Origin: JBLHKS01 sp047620505
GTDB taxonomy: Bacteria; Verrucomicrobiota; Verrucomicrobiia; Verrucomicrobiales; DEV007
Assembly (NCBI GenBank): GCA_047620505.1
Contig: JBLHKS010000192.1
Location: 1 to 13,360 of the forward strand
Reading direction: 5' to 3'
Length of the DNA stretch: 13,360 bases
The notes below the pieces were generated by a model. That model was not told where the DNA came from, searched no databases, and saw only the letters and a program-made list of their open reading frames with translations. The first letter of the stretch is position 1. The number at the start of each line of letters is the position of its first letter. Below are positions 7,711 through 13,360 of the stretch, in pieces. Both the position numbers and the translations under genes were made by a program.

Positions 7711-7765
7711 AGTGCAATCATTTTCTGGAAGCTCAATCCGGTGCCGGGGAGAAAATCGATTGACT
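7711..7765 (+). promoter_or_regulatory. Long bulged hairpin upstream of metK
   Basis: AGTGCAATCATTTTCT (7711-7726) pairs with AGAAAATCGATTGACT (7750-7765) over 15 base pairs, with one unpaired base on each strand. The 23-nt loop is GC-rich (contains CCGGTGCCGG). It does not match SAM-I, SAM-II or SAH riboswitch signatures that I know. Its right arm overlaps a minus-35-like TTGACT, so it could act in DNA or, if transcription starts upstream, as an RNA leader element. Confidence 0.45.
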
Positions 7766-7790
7766 CAGACGTTGCTTGAAAGAATATATC
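7760..7790 (+). promoter_or_regulatory. Candidate promoter for metK
   Basis: TTGACT at 7760-7765 matches five of six bases of the sigma-70 minus-35 consensus. An AT-rich AATATATC follows at 7783-7790. AATATA would give a 17-bp spacer with a poor hexamer match; TATATC would give a better match but a 19-bp spacer. The start codon is 38 bp further on. The overlap with the right arm of the hairpin at 7750-7765 suggests possible regulation. Confidence 0.4.
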
Positions 7791-7827
7791 AAGATATCAC
7801 GATTTGTAGATACGTAAAATCAGACAC

Positions 7828-9030
7828 ATGGCCAAAAACTACATTTTCTCCTCTGAATCGGTGACCGAAGGGCACCCGGACAAAGTTTGTGACACCCTCA
7901 GCGACGCCGTTCTCGACGCCTGTCTTGCGCAGGATCCAAAGTCCCGAGTGGCTTGCGAAACGATGGTGAAGGACAACGCGGTCATTTTTGGCGGCGAAAT
8001 CACCACCAGCGCGGACTTCGATTACGAAAAGCTCGCGAAGAAGACGCTGTCGGACATGAACTACGACAGCGAGTATGCGAACGGCACGGATTACAGCTAC
8101 ACCTGCAAATTCGACGCGCAGAACTTCTTCTTCATGAACCTGTTGGGCCAGCAGAGCCCGGACATTGCGCAGGGCGTCGACGCAGCAGCTGCTGACGACA
8201 AAGAGACGGCTGAACAGGGCGCTGGCGACCAGGGCATTATGTTTGGCTACGCCTGCAACGAGACGCCTGAGCTGATGCCGGCACCGGTTCTCTACTCGCA
8301 TCAGTTAGGCGAGGCGATGACGAATCTCCGCAAGGACCGCACCCACACCTGGCTGCGTCCGGATTCGAAAACGCAGGTTTCGATCGAGTACGTCGACAAC
8401 AAGCCGACCCGCGTCACGGCGGTCGTGATCTCGACGATGCACGCTGCTGAGATCACCACTCCGGAGATTCGCGAGATCCTCAAGAAGGACCTCGTCGAGA
8501 AAGTGATTCCAGCTGAGCTCCTCACGGAAGACACCGCTTATCACATCAACCCGACTGGCCTTTTCATCATTGGCGGTCCGGAAGGCGACTGCGGACTCAC
8601 CGGGCGCAAAATCATTGTCGACACCTACGGCGGCATGGGACGTCACGGTGGCGGCGCGTTCTCCGGCAAGGATCCATCGAAAGTCGATCGCTCGGCTGCT
8701 TACTACTGCCGTTGGGTTGCGAAAAACATCGTCGCGGCTGGCCTTGCTGATCGCTGCGAACTCCAGACGGCTTACGCGATCGGTTTCCCGGAGCCCGTCT
8801 CGCTCGCGGTCGAAACCTTCGGCACCAACACGGTCGACGAAGCGAAAATCGAAGCTGCGGTGAAGGAAGTCTTCAGCTTTAAGCCGGCCGATATCGTTTC
8901 GCAGCTTGATCTTCTCCGCCCGATCTTCGGCAAGTCCACGAACTACGGTCACTTTGGCCGTGAAGACGCAGGATTGCCATGGGAAGAGAAGAATCGCGTT
9001 AGCGAATTGAAGAGCGCCGCTGGAGCGTAA
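7828..9030 (+). CDS. metK: S-adenosylmethionine synthetase (methionine adenosyltransferase)
   Basis: The enzyme makes S-adenosylmethionine from methionine and ATP in the cytoplasm, releasing phosphate and diphosphate. The 400-residue length is normal for the family. Near the N-terminus TEGHPDK (His16, Asp18) is the ATP/Mg site. The two family signatures are complete: GAGDQGIMFGYA at 131-142 and GGGAFSGKD at 274-282 with the flexible-loop and phosphate-binding residues. The ATG at 7828 places the SSESVTEGHPDK motif at the usual distance, although no Shine-Dalgarno precedes it. It is the first gene of a probable methyl-cycle unit with ahcY, but a four-helix-bundle gene flanked by heptamer repeats sits between the two. 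Its upstream region has three hairpins and a possible promoter. Confidence 0.98.
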   Translation: MAKNYIFSSESVTEGHPDKVCDTLSDAVLDACLAQDPKSRVACETMVKDNAVIFGGEITTSADFDYEKLAKKTLSDMNYDSEYANGTDYSYTCKFDAQNFFFMNLLGQQSPDIAQGVDAAAADDKETAEQGAGDQGIMFGYACNETPELMPAPVLYSHQLGEAMTNLRKDRTHTWLRPDSKTQVSIEYVDNKPTRVTAVVISTMHAAEITTPEIREILKKDLVEKVIPAELLTEDTAYHINPTGLFIIGGPEGDCGLTGRKIIVDTYGGMGRHGGGAFSGKDPSKVDRSAAYYCRWVAKNIVAAGLADRCELQTAYAIGFPEPVSLAVETFGTNTVDEAKIEAAVKEVFSFKPADIVSQLDLLRPIFGKSTNYGHFGREDAGLPWEEKNRVSELKSAAGA

Positions 9031-9038
9031 TTAGTCCA

Positions 9039-9104
9039 AAGTTTTAAGCCTTAAGTTTTAAGTCACGAGACTTCAAACTGCTTAAAACTTGAATCTTAAA
9101 ACTT
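9039..9104. repeat. Left heptamer array forming a 24-bp stem before the four-helix gene
   Basis: AAGTTTTAAG occurs at 9039-9048 and 9053-9062. Its exact complement CTTAAAACTT occurs at 9081-9090 and 9095-9104. Both pairs have a 14-nt period, that is two heptamers. The two halves can pair over 24 positions (20 pairs in the decamers plus a 4-nt centre that is mostly mismatched) around an 18-nt loop (9063-9080). The direct copies continue in 7-nt phase (CTTAAAA, CTTGAAT, CTTAAAA, CTTCGCG) right up to the ATG at 9109. The stem would place the start codon just 4 nt from its base. Confidence 0.85.
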
Positions 9105-9108
9105 CGCG

Positions 9109-9450
9109 ATGGCTTATCAATCGTTCGAGGATCTTGAGGTCTGGAAGCGTGGCTGCCAGCAAGCGGTAGACGTCATTCATAAGCTGGCGGAGTGCCGCAA
9201 CTTCTCACTTCGAGATCAAATGGGGCGTTGTTCGATCTCGGTCCCGTCAAACATTGCTGAAGGGCATGAACGGGATTCATTCGGCGATTTTATCCGGTTC
9301 CTGCGCATCGCCAAGGGCTCGAACGGTGAACTTAGAACGCAAATCTATATTGCTAAGAAACTCGGAATCCTTGCTGAAGGAGTAACCGAAATGGTTCAAG
9401 AAAATAAAGAAATCTCTTCCATGCTTCAAGGCCTCGTCCGGTCGCTCTAA
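9109..9450 (+). CDS. Four-helix-bundle protein of the 23S rRNA intervening-sequence (S23/bIVP) family
   Basis: This 113-residue protein matches the small four-helix-bundle family first noted as ORFs inside 23S rRNA intervening sequences and related in fold to the Avd accessory protein of diversity-generating retroelements. Visible hallmarks are FEDLEVWKRG near the N-terminus (6-15), LRDQMGRCSISVPSNIAEG (34-52), the DFIRFLRIAKGSNGELRTQ stretch (60-78) and a C-terminal helix. Length is typical (about 110-130). Family members form pentameric bundles and may bind nucleic acid; no enzymatic activity is known to me. The gene sits between metK (78 bp) and ahcY (62 bp), and both gaps consist largely of phased CTTAAAA heptamers. 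That pattern suggests it arrived as a unit with the repeats. Its role in this operon is unknown. Confidence 0.93.
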   Translation: MAYQSFEDLEVWKRGCQQAVDVIHKLAECRNFSLRDQMGRCSISVPSNIAEGHERDSFGDFIRFLRIAKGSNGELRTQIYIAKKLGILAEGVTEMVQENKEISSMLQGLVRSL

Positions 9451-9475
9451 GCGCAGAAAGAATCCACATAACCCA

Positions 9476-9512
9476 CTTAAAACTTAAAACTGAAAACTGA
9501 AAACTTGAGACT
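9476..9512. repeat. Right heptamer array abutting the ahcY start codon
   Basis: Five heptamers run in exact phase: CTTAAAA (9476-9482), CTTAAAA (9483-9489), CTGAAAA (9490-9496), CTGAAAA (9497-9503) and CTTGAGA (9504-9510). CT then precedes the ATG at 9513. The array replaces any normal ribosome binding site of ahcY. Positions 9475-9498 are the inverted complement of 9040-9063 at 21 of 24 positions, so the array can also pair with the left flank across the four-helix gene. Confidence 0.85.
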
Positions 9513-10931
9513 ATGAGCACAACATTTACAGACTTTAAAGTCGCCGACATGAGCCTTGCCGAATTCGGCAGGAAGGAAATCTCCATTGCCGAGCATGAGA
9601 TGCCCGGTCTGGTGGCGACCCGAGAAAAGTATGCCGGAGAGAAGCCGCTTGCCGGTGTGAGGATCATGGGATCCCTCCATATGACGATTCAGACCGCTGT
9701 TCTCATTGAGACTTTGGTCGCGCTTGGTGCCGACGTTCGTTGGTGTTCCTGCAACATTTTCTCCACTCAGGACCACGCCGCTGCCGCGATCGCCGCCGCT
9801 GGCGTTCCTGTCTTCGCTTGGAAAGGCGAGACGCTTGAAGAATACTGGGACTGCACGGAGAAAGCGCTGACTTGGCCGGATGGTTCAGGTCCGCAGCTGA
9901 TCGTCGACGACGGTGGCGACGCGACTCTCTTGATCCACAAGGGCGGCGATCTTGAAGAGGGAGACAGTTCCTGGGTCGACAGCCCGAGCGGTTCTCACGA
10001 AGAGGAAGTCATCAAGAACTTGCTCAAGAAGATTCATAGTGAGAGTCCGGCCAAGTGGACCAACTGCCTGAAAGACTGGCAGGGTGTTTCCGAAGAGACC
10101 ACGACCGGTGTGCATCGCCTCTATGAAATGCACGAGAAGGGCAAGCTCCGCGTGCCCGCGATCAACGTGAACGACTCGGTTACCAAGTCGAAGTTCGACA
10201 ACCTCTACGGCTGCCGCGAGTCCCTTGTGGATGGCATCAAGCGCGCTACCGACGTGATGATTTCCGGCAAAGTTGGCGTGGTTTGTGGATACGGTGATGT
10301 GGGCAAAGGTTGCGCCCAAGCTCTGCGTGCTCAAGGCGCTCAGGTCGTCGTTACCGAAGTTGATCCGATCTGCGCCCTGCAGGCGGCGATGGAGGGCTTC
10401 CGGGTTCTCACCGTCGAGGACACTCTTGGCTGGGGAGACATTTACGTCACCACCACTGGCAACTACAATATCATTCGTCTCGAGCACCTGACGAAGATGA
10501 AGGACCAAGCGATTGTCTGCAACATCGGACACTTCGACAACGAGATCCAAGTCGAGCCGCTCAACCAAATGGAGGGTGTTAAGAAGGTCGAAGTTAAGCC
10601 TCAGGTCGATCAGTACACGTTCGAAGATGGGCGCCAACTCTACATGCTGGCCGAAGGTCGTCTGGTGAACCTCGGTTGCGCCACTGGCCACCCGAGTTTT
10701 GTCATGAGCAACAGCTTCACGAACCAAACGTTGGCGCAGATCGACTTGTGGAAGAATCGCGAAACCAACAAGCCTGGCGTCACCGTTCTTTCGAAAGAGC
10801 TCGACGAGGAAGTTGCTCGCCTTCACCTCGAAAAGGTCGGCGCCAAGCTGACCAAGCTCACGCAGGAACAGGCCGACTACATCGGCGTCAAAGTCGAGGG
10901 CCCTTACAAGCCGGCGCACTACCGGTATTGA
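9513..10931 (+). CDS. ahcY: Adenosylhomocysteinase (S-adenosyl-L-homocysteine hydrolase)
   Basis: The enzyme splits S-adenosylhomocysteine to adenosine and homocysteine in the cytoplasm, relieving product inhibition of methyltransferases and feeding methionine resynthesis. The 472-residue protein shows the family hallmarks: GSLHMTIQTAVLIETL with His56, the CSCNIFSTQDHAAAA substrate-site stretch, VNDSVTKSKFDNLYG, the Rossmann NAD-binding GYGDVGKG (259-266), HPSFVMSNSF, and a C-terminal KPAHYRY that reaches into the NAD site of the neighbouring subunit. It has the roughly 40-residue insert (about 145-175) found in many bacterial and plant forms but lacking in the animal enzyme. The ATG at 9513 follows the heptamer array with no Shine-Dalgarno. 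A strong terminator follows the stop. I see no SAH riboswitch upstream. Confidence 0.98.
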   Translation: MSTTFTDFKVADMSLAEFGRKEISIAEHEMPGLVATREKYAGEKPLAGVRIMGSLHMTIQTAVLIETLVALGADVRWCSCNIFSTQDHAAAAIAAAGVPVFAWKGETLEEYWDCTEKALTWPDGSGPQLIVDDGGDATLLIHKGGDLEEGDSSWVDSPSGSHEEEVIKNLLKKIHSESPAKWTNCLKDWQGVSEETTTGVHRLYEMHEKGKLRVPAINVNDSVTKSKFDNLYGCRESLVDGIKRATDVMISGKVGVVCGYGDVGKGCAQALRAQGAQVVVTEVDPICALQAAMEGFRVLTVEDTLGWGDIYVTTTGNYNIIRLEHLTKMKDQAIVCNIGHFDNEIQVEPLNQMEGVKKVEVKPQVDQYTFEDGRQLYMLAEGRLVNLGCATGHPSFVMSNSFTNQTLAQIDLWKNRETNKPGVTVLSKELDEEVARLHLEKVGAKLTKLTQEQADYIGVKVEGPYKPAHYRY

Positions 10932-10967
10932 TTTCCACGACCTGAAAGTTTACGCGCACACTTGAAG

Positions 10968-11003
10968 GAGAGCGGGCCAGCAGCTGCTGGTCCGCTCTTT
11001 TGC
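10968..11003 (+). terminator. Intrinsic terminator after ahcY
   Basis: GAGCGGGCCAGCAG (10970-10983) pairs with CTGCTGGTCCGCTC (10984-10997) over its full length, with one G-T wobble; the central few bases would open as the loop. A-T and G-T pairs extend the base, and TTTT (10998-11001) follows. It lies 37 bp after the ahcY stop and between convergent genes, so it ends the metK-ahcY transcript. The other strand lacks a clear T run. Confidence 0.9.
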
Positions 11004-11028
11004 GTTTAATGAAGAACGAATCGGCGGG

Positions 11029-13359
11029 CTACTCGCCCAAGCAAACAAGCTGGCCGTCTTCGAACGTCGCGAAAATCTTGCCGCCTTCGATCGCGAGGCT
11101 CTGAAAGCTCAGTGGCGCGGGAAAGCGATGAATTCCGGTTACTTCGCCGGTTTCCCGATTCACAATCCGGACAAAGCCCTGTTCGCTGCCGTCTTCCGGG
11201 AAAAATCCGCCTCCGTAAACCACGGCGTTTTTGCCAAGCGCGATTGCGGTGACCTGCTCGTTCTGGCCGGGAGAATGCCAAAGTGCTTTGCCATCTTTAC
11301 GATCAAATCCCTGGCTGGAATTCACGATAGTCGCCTCGTCAAACGCGAGAACTGTGCCGCGGACGCCATCGAGCGAAGTGTCGCGCCGCCGACGATTGCC
11401 GAGCTTGGTCCAGTTCGGATTCGCGAGGCCTTCGATCCCGTGATTGTGCATCGCCAATTCAACCGGCGGCTCAGGTTTCGCGGGCTCGGGTTGCTCAGCC
11501 TTGATCGCCTCGTTTCGGGCCCGCCCCCAGTCGCGCAGCGCTAGGTCGTAAGCCACTGACCGGTTCGGCAGCTGCTCGCCGGTTTTGCGATCGAAAACGC
11601 TCTTCATGAGATAGAGCTCGTCGCCCTTGAGATACATCACGTCGTTGATGTGATCGGCCCGACTGCCCTCCGGATAGGCGATCGTCTCTGACCAGATCAC
11701 CTCGCCGGTTTTCGGCTGGAAGGCCCTGACAACGATCCCACTTTCCGCGCCCGTGCTCCGGCCAGCCGAAGCGTAAGCGACTCCGTTTTCGTCGACGAGC
11801 ACGCTGGAAAACACCTTCCAGGGCGACTCGACTTGAGCGTAGGAAACCATGCGGCGTTCGGCCGGAGCCATCCGCAGCTTCCAAGCGAGAGAGCCGTCCG
11901 TTTTGTCGAGCGCGTAGACGTAGCCGTCGGCCGCGCCGATCAGGCAAAGATCGCCAAAGACCGTGGGCGGCGTCGAGACCCGGCCGCCGACGTGCGTTTC
12001 CCAGACAACCTCGCCATCAGAAGCTCCTGACATGATCACCTTTCGGCGATGCAGGTCAGCCGTGAAAACGTGGCCGCCGCTGACGACTGGCGCCGTCGTC
12101 AGGCCCGCGAGCGAGTCCTTCCAGCTGCCTTCGACGTTGCTGTCGGTCATCGGCGCAGCGATTTTAGTTTGCCAAGCGATGCTCAGCTCACCGCTCGGGA
12201 TTTCCGCGTTCGGATTCGAGCTTCCGCGTTCTGCGTTGCCCATGAATGTGAACCAGCCGTCGACGCCATCGCCGCTCTGCTTGCCGTAGCTTGGACCTTT
12301 GACGAGCTTCGAACCGGCGATCACTTCCTCGCGGGTCGGCTCCGTTCCTATCGGACCGAAAGCGATGAAACCAGGCGCTGTTCCGGGCGCGCAGGCGCAG
12401 TAAGTTTGAGCCGTGTAAAACGCGCCGTTCGCCGGAATCCCCGCAAACATGCAGCTGCCGCGCGCCGCGCCGAAAGTCTTCGCTTCGCCGTTGTCGTCGT
12501 AACGCAGGCTGCGGTTGTTCGTCTTGATTCCGTTCACGTAAACCTGCGGAGTGCAGACCGTCGCGCCGATGCTCACGCCTTTGACGCCCTCGGCAATTTC
12601 GCCGGACGCGGGATCGAAGGCAACTCCGCCGAGATGCACAGCTCCTTCGTAAATCACCGGAAAACCCGCATTCGCCCTTTTCACGATCGCTTCGCCGGTT
12701 TCGCCATTGAGCCAAATCGCTTCCTTGCCGCTGCTGTCCGTGCTCTGCGTGATCGCGTAAGTGTTTTTGCTCACGGTGACCCCGCCCATTCCGGCCAGAC
12801 TGACGGCGATGTGATCGACGGATTTCGCGCCAAGATCTTCGGCTTTGACTTCCCAGATCAACTCGCCTGTTTTCATGTCGAGCGCCACGACCGTCTGCTC
12901 GCCGCGATTCGCATCCGCCTCCTTCTCAACATCCTCACCACGGCGCTTCGCCTTTAGCGCCTTCGCGATCTCAAAGTTGTCCGAGCCCGTCCGATGAACC
13001 AGGTAAACCCGGCCGTCCGCGCTTCGGATCGAGGTCGCCATGTGCGCCGTTTCCCAAAGTTTCTCGCCGCTGTCGAGGCTGAACCCTTCGATCGTCCCTT
13101 CGGTAATCTCGATATCAAGCGGACGTCGATCGATCCCCTTTTTTGCGCCGACGTCATCGCCGCCTTTCCACGTCGCGGCGACCATCACGCCGTCAACCGC
13201 CATGAGATGCGCCGTCATGTGCTTCGTTTTCATCGTCCTCAGGACCTCGCCAGTCTCGCCGTCCATCTCCAGCAGCTGCTGATCCTTGTTGACCGCCCAG
13301 ACCTTGCCGTCCATCGCGACCATCGGCGCGCGAGCCGTGTAAAACAGGCCACCGTAAAA
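11029..13359 (-). CDS. PQQ-like beta-propeller repeat protein (BamB-like), N-terminus beyond the window
   Basis: The frame stays open from the ATG at 13321-13323 to the window edge and the extra residues (FYGGLFYTARAP) look like one more repeat, so the true start is outside. At least 776 residues are present. Repeated blades have the PQQ/WD-like pattern of an aromatic-rich strand followed by GETGEV, KTGELIWEV, DGEVVWET, TDGSLAWKL or KTGEVIWSE. This is the tryptophan-docking repeat of PQQ-dependent dehydrogenases and BamB. No dehydrogenase active-site set is evident, so an enzyme role is not supported. A CAC tripeptide (TYCACAPG) and a GNAERGSSN motif recall large exported propeller proteins common in Planctomycetota and Verrucomicrobiota. 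It is probably periplasmic or cell-surface, perhaps a scaffold or binding protein. It converges on ahcY. Confidence 0.85.
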   Translation of the reverse strand, partial: FYGGLFYTARAPMVAMDGKVWAVNKDQQLLEMDGETGEVLRTMKTKHMTAHLMAVDGVMVAATWKGGDDVGAKKGIDRRPLDIEITEGTIEGFSLDSGEKLWETAHMATSIRSADGRVYLVHRTGSDNFEIAKALKAKRRGEDVEKEADANRGEQTVVALDMKTGELIWEVKAEDLGAKSVDHIAVSLAGMGGVTVSKNTYAITQSTDSSGKEAIWLNGETGEAIVKRANAGFPVIYEGAVHLGGVAFDPASGEIAEGVKGVSIGATVCTPQVYVNGIKTNNRSLRYDDNGEAKTFGAARGSCMFAGIPANGAFYTAQTYCACAPGTAPGFIAFGPIGTEPTREEVIAGSKLVKGPSYGKQSGDGVDGWFTFMGNAERGSSNPNAEIPSGELSIAWQTKIAAPMTDSNVEGSWKDSLAGLTTAPVVSGGHVFTADLHRRKVIMSGASDGEVVWETHVGGRVSTPPTVFGDLCLIGAADGYVYALDKTDGSLAWKLRMAPAERRMVSYAQVESPWKVFSSVLVDENGVAYASAGRSTGAESGIVVRAFQPKTGEVIWSETIAYPEGSRADHINDVMYLKGDELYLMKSVFDRKTGEQLPNRSVAYDLALRDWGRARNEAIKAEQPEPAKPEPPVELAMHNHGIEGLANPNWTKLGNRRRRDTSLDGVRGTVLAFDEATIVNSSQGFDRKDGKALWHSPGQNEQVTAIALGKNAVVYGGGFFPEDGSEQGFVRIVNRETGEVTGIHRFPAPLSFQSLAIEGGKIFATFEDGQLVCLGE

Positions 13360-13360
13360 A

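Noticed and set aside
7079..7717. Minus-strand open frame of 212 codons opposite the third gene of the ECF operon
   Set aside because: The plus-strand frame has a signal peptide and tight operon spacing. The antisense product has no supporting feature.
7628..7827. Cobalamin-riboswitch-like words (AATCCGG with nearby GGTGCCGGGG) in front of metK
   Set aside because: Only short fragments resemble the B12 box. The remaining conserved core and the usual downstream pairing are missing, and metK is not a usual target.
9451..9512. SAH riboswitch upstream of ahcY
   Set aside because: The 62-base gap is AT-rich heptamer repeat with none of the GC-rich conserved core expected of that RNA.
9039..9512. 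CRISPR array or cyanobacterial-style simple repeat array
   Set aside because: The unit is 7 nt with no spacers of uniform length, and the copies form inverted as well as direct sets around one gene. It does not fit CRISPR.
9885..10919. Minus-strand open frame of 344 codons
   Set aside because: It lies wholly antisense to ahcY, whose protein motifs are complete. Long antisense frames are common in GC-rich genes.
12049..12957. Plus-strand open frame of 302 codons
   Set aside because: It is antisense to the PQQ-like propeller gene, is Arg/Ala-rich, and shows no recognisable domain.

Overview
The window is about 13.4 kb of moderately GC-rich bacterial DNA with no rRNA, tRNA, CRISPR array or transposase that I can see. 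The gene set suggests a member of the Planctomycetota-Verrucomicrobiota-Chlamydiota (PVC) group, most likely Verrucomicrobiota. It contains a beta-helix/esterase fusion, a secreted M28 peptidase with a PDZ domain, a PQQ-type beta-propeller protein, and a DUF4143 relic, and none of the visible start codons has a Shine-Dalgarno sequence. This taxonomic call is inference from gene content only.

Layout. Positions 3-1853 (+) are the 3' part of a beta-helix protein fused to an alpha/beta hydrolase. Positions 1847-2365 (-) hold the C-terminal remnant of an ATPase of the DUF4143 type. Positions 2422-4308 (+) encode an exported zinc aminopeptidase (PA, M28 and PDZ domains). It converges on a minus-strand AlgX/AlgJ-like SGNH acyltransferase (4349-5851). 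Divergent from that gene is a three-gene unit (6030-7627, +): an ECF sigma factor, a membrane protein placed like an anti-sigma factor, and an unrecognised secreted helical protein.

Positions 7628-7827 form a hairpin-rich leader in front of metK (7828-9030). A 113-residue four-helix-bundle protein (9109-9450) follows, then ahcY (9513-10931) and a strong terminator (10968-11003). MetK makes S-adenosylmethionine and AhcY clears S-adenosylhomocysteine, so the two flanking genes are two steps of the activated methyl cycle. The right end (11029-13359, -) is a PQQ-like beta-propeller protein that runs off the window.

The most unusual part is the four-helix-bundle gene between metK and ahcY. Both of its flanks are built from a heptanucleotide, consensus CTTAAAA, phased in 7-nt steps directly up to the start codons of the four-helix gene and of ahcY. 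On the left, inverted and direct copies form a 24-bp hairpin. The outer left copies are also inverted with respect to the right array. The gene plus its repeats looks like a small (about 0.47 kb) cassette inserted between the two methyl-cycle genes, reminiscent of the ORF-bearing intervening sequences in some bacterial 23S rRNA genes, but here in a protein-coding operon.
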